Shown piece by piece: positions 36,228-43,452 of a stretch of 64,000 bases of DNA. Made by a program: the position numbers and the translations under genes. The stretch spans positions 1-64,000 of the forward strand of contig NZ_KB892368.1 in the NCBI RefSeq assembly GCF_000373745.1, read 5' to 3'. The notes beneath the pieces were generated by a model. The model was not told where the DNA came from and did not search any database. It was given only the letters and a program-made list of their open reading frames with translations. Numbering within the stretch: the first letter of the stretch is position 1; each line of letters begins with the position of its first letter. Origin of the DNA: Oligella ureolytica DSM 18253. Its GTDB lineage: Bacteria > Pseudomonadota > Gammaproteobacteria > Burkholderiales > Burkholderiaceae_B.

Positions 36228-36551
36228 TTAGGCGCGATGATTTTGTGATTTGGATATTACTTTTTCTAAGCCACGAACTAATTGACGTGTTGCCTCTAGA
36301 ATGGCTTGTTGAATATCTTCTGAGTGATGCTCTGCCGTTACTGGTTTTAGACCAGCAACGCGACCCTCGACCAAGCAACGCTTATCGGTGGCGCCTGCAC
36401 GGGTCTCACTATTAATATCAGACAAATGATACTCAACGCGAGTTAATTGTTGTGCTTGATGTTTTAATTCTTTTTGAGCGATAGCCTCAACACGCTCTAC
36501 TAAATCTGCAGTGCGTTCGATATGTCTATCAGTGTTAATGAATACTTGCAT
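36228..36551 (-). CDS. HPF/RaiA-family ribosome hibernation protein
   Basis: 107 residues from the ATG at 36551, which has GGAGG at good spacing. The pattern (MQVFINTDRHIERTADLVERVEAIAQKELKH...VEYHLSDINSETRAGATDKRCLVEGRVAGLKPVTAEHHSEDIQQAILEATRQLVRGLEKV) fits the RaiA/HPF fold, which binds the decoding centre of idle ribosomes. It is a short form without the dimerising C-terminal domain. It heads a two-gene unit with the baeRF protein 54 bp downstream. Confidence 0.8.
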   Translation of the reverse strand: MQVFINTDRHIERTADLVERVEAIAQKELKHQAQQLTRVEYHLSDINSETRAGATDKRCLVEGRVAGLKPVTAEHHSEDIQQAILEATRQLVRGLEKVISKSQNHRA

Positions 36552-36923
36552 ATTGCCTCCTTGTATAGCAGAACCGATTAAATTTAGTTCATTAAAAACT
36601 AACACTCTGTACTATTATTATTGCTGTTTCTACAACAATAATCCAATGCTTAGTCAATATTCATAAATACGTTAGATTGCAACTAAAAGTAATTTTCATT
36701 TATGGCTTTTTATACTCACAAAGCCTCTAAGCCTTATTAGCACTAATCAGTGAAAGTAGTAATCTAAATATGGTAACGCTCTTTTAAGAAAATGCATAGT
36801 GCAATAAAACTTACAAACGCTTATATTTATAGTCAATTTTTAAAGCATTGTTGTCATAATCTGTATAAAATCAATTGATTAGGCAACCATTAAAATGAGC
36901 AACTGAGGACAACGAGAAACTTT
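36552..36923. other. Divergent intergenic region, hpf / DUF3108 gene
   Basis: 372 AT-rich bases with no gene. A near-perfect hairpin (ATTATTGCTG / CAACAATAAT, about 36618-36643) lies upstream of the hpf gene. TTGACT (about 36653-36658, minus strand) is a possible -35. No confident promoter could be assigned for the DUF3108 gene; a TATAAA near 36865 is the best candidate -10. Confidence 0.35.
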
Positions 36924-37667
36924 ATGAGTTTATTTACTACCTATAAATCGCGCTATAAACACGGAATGTGGCTCCTTACTTTAACCTTAGTCAGCCTATT
37001 TTCTACTCCCATTTACGCCCAAAGCAAGGGTGATGTTGAGTTCGTTGATGCTGTTTTTGCGGTGTCTTATAACAATGCAGCCTCAGCCGGAGATGCCAAA
37101 TTAATGATTAAAAACCATCAAAACACCTATGATGTGAGCTTTAATCTTAAGCATAGCTTGATCGATATCAATCAAAAAGCGAGTTTTAGCGCCAAAGATT
37201 GCCACATCACACCACAAAGCTATCAGTCGTCAACGAGTCCGGCACTGCGCAGCACCACCAAGGAGTCACTTAACTTTAATTGGGCCAACAAAACGGCGAT
37301 CCGTCACTACAGTAAAGACGGGGATACGACGTTTAATTTGAAGCAGCACGTTTATGATCCGATGAGTTTATTTTTTAAAGCGCGTTGCGACTTAATGGCG
37401 GGCAAGAAACAACTCTCCTACCCTCTGCTCTACAAAGGGCGGGAAGCTAATCATCAGTATCAAGTGATCGGTACGGAGAAGGTCAGTACCGGCATGGGTG
37501 ATTTTGAAGCATTAGTAGTACAACGTCAACGCCGTAACCCTGATCGTCGTACTACCTTTTTTGTGGCACCGGAATTAGACTATTTGATCGTTAAAATCCA
37601 TCATCGTGAGAGCAAGATGGCTAACGTTACCATGACCTTAAAGAGCATGGACTACAAGACCAAATAG
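36924..37667 (+). CDS. Exported DUF3108 domain protein
   Basis: 247 residues with a signal peptide (about 10-32, cleavage after IYAQ). The rest matches the DUF3108 pattern of beta-rich periplasmic proteins (VSFNLKHSLIDINQKASFSAKDCHITPQSYQSS...QVIGTEKVSTGMGDFEALVVQRQRRNPDRRTTFFVAPELDYLIVKIHHRE). No catalytic residues or established function; an envelope role is likely from location. It is convergent with the polyamine-binding gene, 14 bp apart. Confidence 0.8.
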   Translation: MSLFTTYKSRYKHGMWLLTLTLVSLFSTPIYAQSKGDVEFVDAVFAVSYNNAASAGDAKLMIKNHQNTYDVSFNLKHSLIDINQKASFSAKDCHITPQSYQSSTSPALRSTTKESLNFNWANKTAIRHYSKDGDTTFNLKQHVYDPMSLFFKARCDLMAGKKQLSYPLLYKGREANHQYQVIGTEKVSTGMGDFEALVVQRQRRNPDRRTTFFVAPELDYLIVKIHHRESKMANVTMTLKSMDYKTK

Positions 37668-37681
37668 CTCCCGACAGCGCC

Positions 37682-38800
37682 CTAACGACCTGCCTTCAAC
37701 TCAGCCCACAGGCGGGTCTGTAGTCTCAATAATTCCATCGACTGCGGTTGCATTAAGAATAGGTTTTCACGTACTTCTGCCGGCGGATACAGCATGGGGT
37801 CATTAGCGATTTCAGGTTTCACGTGCTTGACTGATTCGAGATTCGCATTGGAGAAGAACATTTCATTGGTAATTTCAGCGTGAACCTCCGGCGTTTCCAT
37901 GTAGTTAATAAACGCCATGGCATTGTCAAAGTTTGGCGCCCCCTTAGCAACGGCCATCATGTCCATCCAGACTAAGGCTCCTCCACGAGGGATAAAGTAA
38001 CCAATTTCATAAGGGCGATTAGCCTCCGCAGCACGGTCTTTGGCAATATACACATCACCATCACCCGCATAGACTAAGCAAATATCATTTTGCGCTAATT
38101 CTTCGATATGTGCCGCCGGACTAAAGTGCTTGATATAGGGACGAATCGACTTTAGCACCTCGAAAGCGGCCAGATAATCATCCTTATCCTGAGATGCAGG
38201 GTCCTTGCCCATGTAGTTCAGAACGGCAGGGAAAATCAATCCCGCTTCATCATAGAGAGAAATACCGCACTCAGCGAATTTCTTAGCTTTTTCAGGGTCA
38301 AACAAATTACCCCAATCCAAGAAATCAATGTCTTCACCCGCTACTTCCTTGGCGCGCGTCATGTTGTAACCCAGACCTAAGGTACCCATCGCCCACGGCA
38401 CTAAATACTCATTACCCGGATCGACCTCTTCTAAAATCTTCATAATCTCAGGGTCCAAGTGCTTAAGGTTAGGAATCTGAGACTTATCGAGCTTTTCTAA
38501 CAGACCGGCTTCGATCTGACGCTTTGCATAGTAACTACTGGGGATCACTACGTCATAACCGGATTTACCAATCAGTAATTTAGTTTGTAAAACGTCATTA
38601 TTGTCAAAGGTATCAAAATTGACCTTAATGCCGGTCGTACGTTCAAATCGCGGGATCGTGTCCTCAGCCACGTACTCAGCCCAGTGATAAATATTGACCA
38701 CGCCTTTGTCTTGAGAAAAAGCACCACCACTAACAGCAACGAGTGCGCCCACCAAGGCAGTGCGTTTAGCAATGCCTTTAATTAACTTATTAATCTTCAT
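37682..38800 (-). CDS. potF: Polyamine ABC transporter periplasmic binding protein (PotF/PotD-like)
   Basis: 372 residues with a signal peptide (about 1-29). Typical binding-protein core: NIYHWAEYVAEDTIPRFERTTGIKVNFDTFDNNDVLQTKLL, DVVIPSSYYAKRQI and GGALVWMDMMAVAKGAPN. The aromatic and acidic residues in these segments are those that clamp putrescine or spermidine. No permease or ATPase genes are adjacent, so this is either an orphan receptor or its transporter lies elsewhere. Whether it prefers putrescine or spermidine cannot be told. Confidence 0.88.
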   Translation of the reverse strand: MKINKLIKGIAKRTALVGALVAVSGGAFSQDKGVVNIYHWAEYVAEDTIPRFERTTGIKVNFDTFDNNDVLQTKLLIGKSGYDVVIPSSYYAKRQIEAGLLEKLDKSQIPNLKHLDPEIMKILEEVDPGNEYLVPWAMGTLGLGYNMTRAKEVAGEDIDFLDWGNLFDPEKAKKFAECGISLYDEAGLIFPAVLNYMGKDPASQDKDDYLAAFEVLKSIRPYIKHFSPAAHIEELAQNDICLVYAGDGDVYIAKDRAAEANRPYEIGYFIPRGGALVWMDMMAVAKGAPNFDNAMAFINYMETPEVHAEITNEMFFSNANLESVKHVKPEIANDPMLYPPAEVRENLFLMQPQSMELLRLQTRLWAELKAGR

Positions 38801-38922
38801 TACATCCCCCAGTTAAAGTAGGATATCGTTAAAAAAGACATTGCTGTCTCACCAAATTTTTAGGTAGATTTTATTGTATTTTGACGACAGAAAAGAGCCT
38901 ATTAACTAAATTTGACAAAAAA

Positions 38923-40200
38923 CTACTGTAAAAAAGGTAGTTGGGTAAAGATTTGCAAGACCGTTGCGTTAATCAGATCCACAAAAAACGCCCCCACGAT
39001 TGGCACTAACAAAAAAGCCTTATACGACGGACCGTACCTATCGGTCACCGCCTGCATATTAGCTACCGCTGTAGGTGTCGCTCCCATACCGAAGCCACAA
39101 TGGCCTGCGGCCAACACAACCGCATCATAACCCTTGCCCATGACGTGATAGGTAATGAAAATAACGTAAGTGATCATGAGCACGATTTGCACCGCTAAAA
39201 TCGCCAACACGGGCAATGCCAAGTCCACAAGCTCCCATAGTCTTAGCGAAAGCAGAGCCATCGCCAAAAATAACGACAACGAGGCATTACCGAAGATATC
39301 AATGGCACGATCAAACATGTCGAAGCTAAACACATGGGTCAACACATTACGAATAATCACACCGCCCATCAACGCCCAGACAAAGGTCGGCAACTCAATG
39401 AAAGTACCTTTAGCGACATGCGTCATTACATCAGCAAACGCTAAGCAAGCAGCAAACAATGCCAAGGTTTCGATCGCGGAAGAAACGGTCAGACGACGAA
39501 TTTGATCCGGCTTATCAAAAAGCGCGTCCATAAAACCATCATCATCTTCATCGTGCTGCGTCTTATACAGTGACGCTTTACTTGCCTGCTCTTCAAGAGG
39601 CGTAAGATGCTCTTGTGGCGGCAATGGCTCTCGCTTCATTTTTTTTAATAAAATCTTAGCTACCGGACCTCCAATCATGCCGCCAGCCACTAAACCAAAG
39701 GTCGCTGTCGCCACGCCGAGTGTTGTCGCACCGACCACACCATAACGGTCCTCCAGAATTGGCCCCCATGCAGCAGCGGTACCATGACCACCGGTTAGGG
39801 TGATAGAGCCCGTCACTAAGCCCATCAGAGGGTCTAAACCAACCAAGGCAGCCATTGACACACCGACCACATTTTGCACAATAATTAATCCGGATACCGT
39901 CATACTGAAGATAACTAATGGTATCCCGCCAACCTTCAGGCGTTTAAAATCAGCACTTAAGCCGATGGAGGCGAAAAACATCAGCATAAAGGCGGTTTGC
40001 AAATCACTATCAAAGATAAACGAGACGCCGATGAAATACTTAATCAGTACAACAACACAACCTGCCAACAAACCGCCGGCAACCGGCTCGGGAATGTTAT
40101 AAGTCGCTAAAAACTTGATTCTGCGGGTCAGAAAACGCCCGAGAAGCAGCACCAGAGTCGCAAGAATCAGGGTGTAATAAGCATTTAATGTTATTTCCAT
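38923..40200 (-). CDS. gltS: Sodium/glutamate symporter GltS
   Basis: 425 residues, about ten membrane helices in two inverted halves. The family motifs GGHGTAAAWG and GHCGFGMGATPTAVANMQAV mark the two re-entrant loops that form the substrate and sodium path. A central charged cytoplasmic loop (about residues 190-225) is somewhat long. Imports glutamate with sodium. Single gene, 122 bp upstream of the polyamine-binding gene in the same direction. Confidence 0.93.
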   Translation of the reverse strand: MEITLNAYYTLILATLVLLLGRFLTRRIKFLATYNIPEPVAGGLLAGCVVVLIKYFIGVSFIFDSDLQTAFMLMFFASIGLSADFKRLKVGGIPLVIFSMTVSGLIIVQNVVGVSMAALVGLDPLMGLVTGSITLTGGHGTAAAWGPILEDRYGVVGATTLGVATATFGLVAGGMIGGPVAKILLKKMKREPLPPQEHLTPLEEQASKASLYKTQHDEDDDGFMDALFDKPDQIRRLTVSSAIETLALFAACLAFADVMTHVAKGTFIELPTFVWALMGGVIIRNVLTHVFSFDMFDRAIDIFGNASLSLFLAMALLSLRLWELVDLALPVLAILAVQIVLMITYVIFITYHVMGKGYDAVVLAAGHCGFGMGATPTAVANMQAVTDRYGPSYKAFLLVPIVGAFFVDLINATVLQIFTQLPFLQ

Positions 40201-40399
40201 CTCTATCTCTCTTGTTCTTTTTACAAAATTGCTGACAGTTTAAAGCCATCTGCTCTACACGTAAACCCTTAATTCACCCATAACGATCTTTTACCGGTAG
40301 TTGACGTCACGTTACCTAGCACTTATGCTTATTTCCATTCGCGTCAAACTAACTTATGCTGTTAGCACGTCATTTATTTAGAACCTGATTAATTGAACT

Positions 40400-41212
40400 A
40401 TGAACGCTTATTACACCCTTCTTTCCAGACAAACCAACGCCGATGGCAGCGTTGTTGCTGAGTACCAAGCCAATATCCACAGCCAGGGTGCATGGAATGC
40501 ACACGAACAGCATATGGCACCGGCGTCAGGCCTGATGAGTTATGAGTTGGAACTGTTTGATCCGCGTGAAGAGATGGTTTACGGCCGCATCAGTTACGAT
40601 ATTTTAGGTCTCATCCCACTTAAAAACTTCACCGTGACGACACGCTCTATCCGTCCCGGCAAAACCATCGAACTTATTGAAGCCGTGCTAAGCTGTGACG
40701 GTAAAGCAGCCATCACGGCAAGAGCATGGCGTTTAATTAAAAGTGATACCTCGGCGGTCGCCAGCTATGAAGATCAGGCGATTATCAGTCGCAACGACAT
40801 GCGACCGTGGCCCGAAGTAACCGATATTTGGGCAGGTGGCTACATTAAGTCAATAAAAAACCATCTTCATACCAGCGTTGATCGCCGTAACGGCAGAGCA
40901 CAACTATGGCTTAGCAATGACTTAGAGATGGTGGAGGGGGTTAAGACCAGTCCCTTTGTGAAGCTCATCGGTATGGTGGATACCACCAACGGCATGGCGA
41001 TCGCTCAAAACTCCCCATTTAGCCATATGTTCCCTAATGTTGACTTGCAAATTCATCTGTACCGCCTGCCTGTAGGCCAGTGGTTAGGTTTAGACACTCG
41101 TCAGCAGTACGGCGCCAGCGGTGTGGGTTTAACCTCCACTGTCTTACACGATGAAGAAGGACCTTTTGGTCATAGCGAGCAAATCCTAACCGTGCGCCCT
41201 ATGCCTACCTAG
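40400..41212 (+). CDS. Acyl-CoA thioesterase family protein (double hotdog, TesB-like)
   Basis: 270 residues without signal peptide. The layout fits TesB-like double-hotdog thioesterases: an N-terminal hotdog with GRISYDILGLIPLKNFTVTTRSIRPGKTIELIEAVLSCDGKAAITARAW, then a second with the substrate-side VDLQIHLYRLPVGQWLGLDTRQQYGASGVGLTSTVLHDEEGPFGHSEQ, where the Asp/Thr/Gln trio expected of the family can be placed. Substrate unknown. It stands alone between gltS and pdxA. Confidence 0.8.
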   Translation: MNAYYTLLSRQTNADGSVVAEYQANIHSQGAWNAHEQHMAPASGLMSYELELFDPREEMVYGRISYDILGLIPLKNFTVTTRSIRPGKTIELIEAVLSCDGKAAITARAWRLIKSDTSAVASYEDQAIISRNDMRPWPEVTDIWAGGYIKSIKNHLHTSVDRRNGRAQLWLSNDLEMVEGVKTSPFVKLIGMVDTTNGMAIAQNSPFSHMFPNVDLQIHLYRLPVGQWLGLDTRQQYGASGVGLTSTVLHDEEGPFGHSEQILTVRPMPT

Positions 41213-41235
41213 GCACCCTGCCTAAGCTCTGACAT

Positions 41236-42276
41236 TTAGGCACTTTGTCGGGCTGCTTCCCAAACAGCAGCCCAACCCACTGCCAATTCTGCCGCGCGCT
41301 CTGCCGCCATCACTAAGCTGTCCTCACGGGCTATATTTTTGCCGGCAATATCAAATGCGGTACCATGATCCACCGATACTCGAACCACCGGCAAACCCAC
41401 CGTAATATTAACGCCTTGATCACCGTAAACCGCCTTAAATGGCGCATGTCCCTGATCGTGATAGCACATCACCAAGAACTTCCAACGCTTCTCGCGTACC
41501 GTTTGCGGCCAAATAACATCACCGGGAATGGGGCCATGCACATTAATCCCACGCGCCTTGGCACGATTGATTGCCGGCATAATGATCTCAGACTCCTCGG
41601 TACCGAAAAGATTATTTTCACCGGCATGAGGGTTTAAACCCGCAACGGCAATCGCTTCGCCTTTACGGCCTAAGGCCGTAGAAAAAGCATGCACTAAGTT
41701 GAAAATCTCATCAAAACGGGCCGGTGTGCAATCCTCAACCGCCTGCTTCATTGAAACATGAGTCGTCGCGTGAAAGACAAACAGATCGTCATTGGATAAC
41801 ACAAGCGAAAAGTTATCTACACCAAATTCATGTGCTAATAACTCCGTGTGACCCGGCCAGTCGTAGCCACCCATATGCATCGCTTCTTTGTTAAGCGGTG
41901 CGGTCACAATACCATCCACCTCACCGGCACGAGCGAGCGCACAGGCTCTCATGACAAACTCCGCAGCACCGGCTCCGGCTCGTGCATCGACAGCGGCCAG
42001 TTGCACATCCGCTAAGCTCGGACCGACTTGAATCACCTCAATCGTCCCCGGCGCATTGCTAAGCTCTGCCGGGCTTTGTACCTCAAACACCTGACTACCA
42101 TCAAAGCCTATTTGCTGCGCTGCCTTTTTTAATGAGGCCACATCACCAATCACGACGAACTTTGCTTTTTGGCGTAAATTATCGTGTTTTAGCAACATCT
42201 TAGCGGTAACTTCAGGACCGATACCCGCCACATCACCCAAGGTAACAGCCAAGACAGGCAATACATTGTTATTCAT
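41236..42276 (-). CDS. pdxA: 4-hydroxythreonine-4-phosphate dehydrogenase
   Basis: 346 residues. NAD-dependent step of pyridoxal 5'-phosphate synthesis. Metal-binding histidines and conserved segments are visible (TLGDVAGIGPEVTAKML, TAPLNKEAMHMGGYDWPGHTELLA, GLNPHAGENNLFGTEE, CYHDQGHAPFKAV, VRVSVDHGTAFDIAGK). Full length. Convergent with the thioesterase gene, 23 bp apart. Confidence 0.96.
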   Translation of the reverse strand: MNNNVLPVLAVTLGDVAGIGPEVTAKMLLKHDNLRQKAKFVVIGDVASLKKAAQQIGFDGSQVFEVQSPAELSNAPGTIEVIQVGPSLADVQLAAVDARAGAGAAEFVMRACALARAGEVDGIVTAPLNKEAMHMGGYDWPGHTELLAHEFGVDNFSLVLSNDDLFVFHATTHVSMKQAVEDCTPARFDEIFNLVHAFSTALGRKGEAIAVAGLNPHAGENNLFGTEESEIIMPAINRAKARGINVHGPIPGDVIWPQTVREKRWKFLVMCYHDQGHAPFKAVYGDQGVNITVGLPVVRVSVDHGTAFDIAGKNIAREDSLVMAAERAAELAVGWAAVWEAARQSA

Positions 42277-42358
42277 TAACCTTCCTTTTTACTGGTTTGT
42301 CACCGCTCGCCGATGCGCCCTCAACTCAACAATAAAAAGCTGACAGCACAACAAGCCG

Positions 42359-43111
42359 CTAGACTAACTTGCCATCAACGACGGTAACTTCATAATTGTT
42401 TATTTTAGTCGTTGTGCCTAAAAACTTGGCAGAAGACTGTGCAGCATAATGAATATTTAATGCTTTAACCTTGTCTGTATCGCTTACCACGCGAATAGAA
42501 TTGGTAAATGCTGAGGTGGCAGTTTGCGCAACAATATCTAGTTTGGTGGCGTTTTGTTTTAAATTGCCGGCACTCAAATAATATTGACTCGTCACTGAGC
42601 TCGCGTGATTTGCCTTAAGGCTATAGGCGCTGGTCGCTATCGTAAACTTTTTACTTTGAACCGTAAAATCACCGGCACTGAATGTCAATGACTTAGCGCC
42701 AACTACCGAGTCTTCGGGCAGATCGATACGCGTGACGACATCCTTTGACTTAGCAGACTCTAACACCGCCATCACATAGATGGAGCCGTCCTCAAAGCCC
42801 TGCAACATCACCAAATCATCGGTTGCAGGTACTTGCAGACAGGAAGAAGCACGCAAGGCGACAAATCGTTCCTTTGAGACAACAGCTTCCAGCTCAAGTG
42901 TTTTATGATCTTTACGCGCTCTAAGTACCCTGGCCTTGCGCACAAAAACTCGCTCTGTCGACTCATGCTTAGTGAGTGTTTCTTTGCGCATTAAGGACTG
43001 AAAATCACTGCTATCAGACACTACTTTTTGCTGTACCGAACGCTCTTCATCCTCTTTGTAGATGTGTGCGGCTGCCGTCTCACCGTGATTTAATTCCCTC
43101 GTCATGTACAC
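42359..43111 (-). CDS. Orphan DUF3540-type protein (type VI secretion associated family)
   Basis: 250 residues, start GTG at 43111 or ATG at 43105. The N-terminal 100 residues are charged; the second half is a repetitive beta-rich stretch (SLTFSAGDFTVQSKKFTIATSAYSLKANHASSVTSQYYLSAGNLKQNATKLDIVAQTATSAFTNSIRVVSDTDKVKALNIHYAAQSSAKFLG) like the parallel beta-helix of VgrG spike tips. This matches my picture of DUF3540 proteins, which normally accompany VgrG, DUF2169 and PAAR genes. None of those is near. Family call is by memory of the pattern. Confidence 0.6.
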   Translation of the reverse strand: MYMTRELNHGETAAAHIYKEDEERSVQQKVVSDSSDFQSLMRKETLTKHESTERVFVRKARVLRARKDHKTLELEAVVSKERFVALRASSCLQVPATDDLVMLQGFEDGSIYVMAVLESAKSKDVVTRIDLPEDSVVGAKSLTFSAGDFTVQSKKFTIATSAYSLKANHASSVTSQYYLSAGNLKQNATKLDIVAQTATSAFTNSIRVVSDTDKVKALNIHYAAQSSAKFLGTTTKINNYEVTVVDGKLV

Positions 43112-43329
43112 ACCGCCTCATCCATATCAATCAACTGTAAAAATTGTAAGAATGCCAATTTAACCACGTTTATATTTAATTAGTGTGACGAAATAATGAC
43201 ACTTACGATGTAAAAATCACAAGGATTTAATGAAATAAAGCCGACAAAATAAAACCCAATAGCAATTAACAATCGTAAACCCTAAGAAATAGATAGCCAA
43301 AAGAAGTAAAAGTTTGTATACTCCCTTTA

Positions 43330-43352
43330 AAGATGTATTTTTTATATATCTT
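43330..43352 (+). promoter_or_regulatory. NsrR-like operator upstream of norB
   Basis: AAGATGTATTT, one base, TTATATATCTT. The left half equals the NsrR half-site AAGATGYATTT exactly; the right half is degenerate but keeps the outer ATCTT. NsrR is the NO-sensing repressor that commonly controls NO reductase genes, so position and target fit. Confidence 0.65.
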
Positions 43353-43365
43353 TAATCTTTATAAG

Positions 43366-43407
43366 TAACGTGGTTTTACTTATAAATAACGTGGTTTTAC
43401 TTATAAA
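43366..43407 (+). repeat. Two perfect 21-bp tandem repeats in the norB leader
   Basis: TAACGTGGTTTTACTTATAA plus A, copied twice without mismatch (43366-43386 and 43387-43407), with a partial third copy of the right end just before (CTTATAAGTAAC). Each copy ends in a -10-like TATAAA. The first copy also forms an inverted repeat ATAAGTAA / TTACTTAT. Confidence 0.85.
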
Positions 43408-43452
43408 TGTTTAGCCGCCGAGCAACTGCTTGGTTTTTTCATGGAGCACCGT

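Larger units (their letters stand above)
43112..43452. other. norB upstream region
   Basis: 341 AT-rich bases without a gene. It holds the NsrR-like box (43330-43352), the 21-bp tandem duplication (43366-43407) and, further up, a loose dyad TAGTGTGAC...GACACTTA (43181-43205). No canonical -35 is visible, so the promoter is probably activator-dependent. Confidence 0.6.

Noticed and set aside
43180-43205. Loose match to the torE/narK1 element upstream of norB (TTAGTGTGACGA)
   Set aside because: Only 10 of 12 bases match and it lies about 250 bp from the norB start, upstream of the NsrR box, so I do not count it as a third site.
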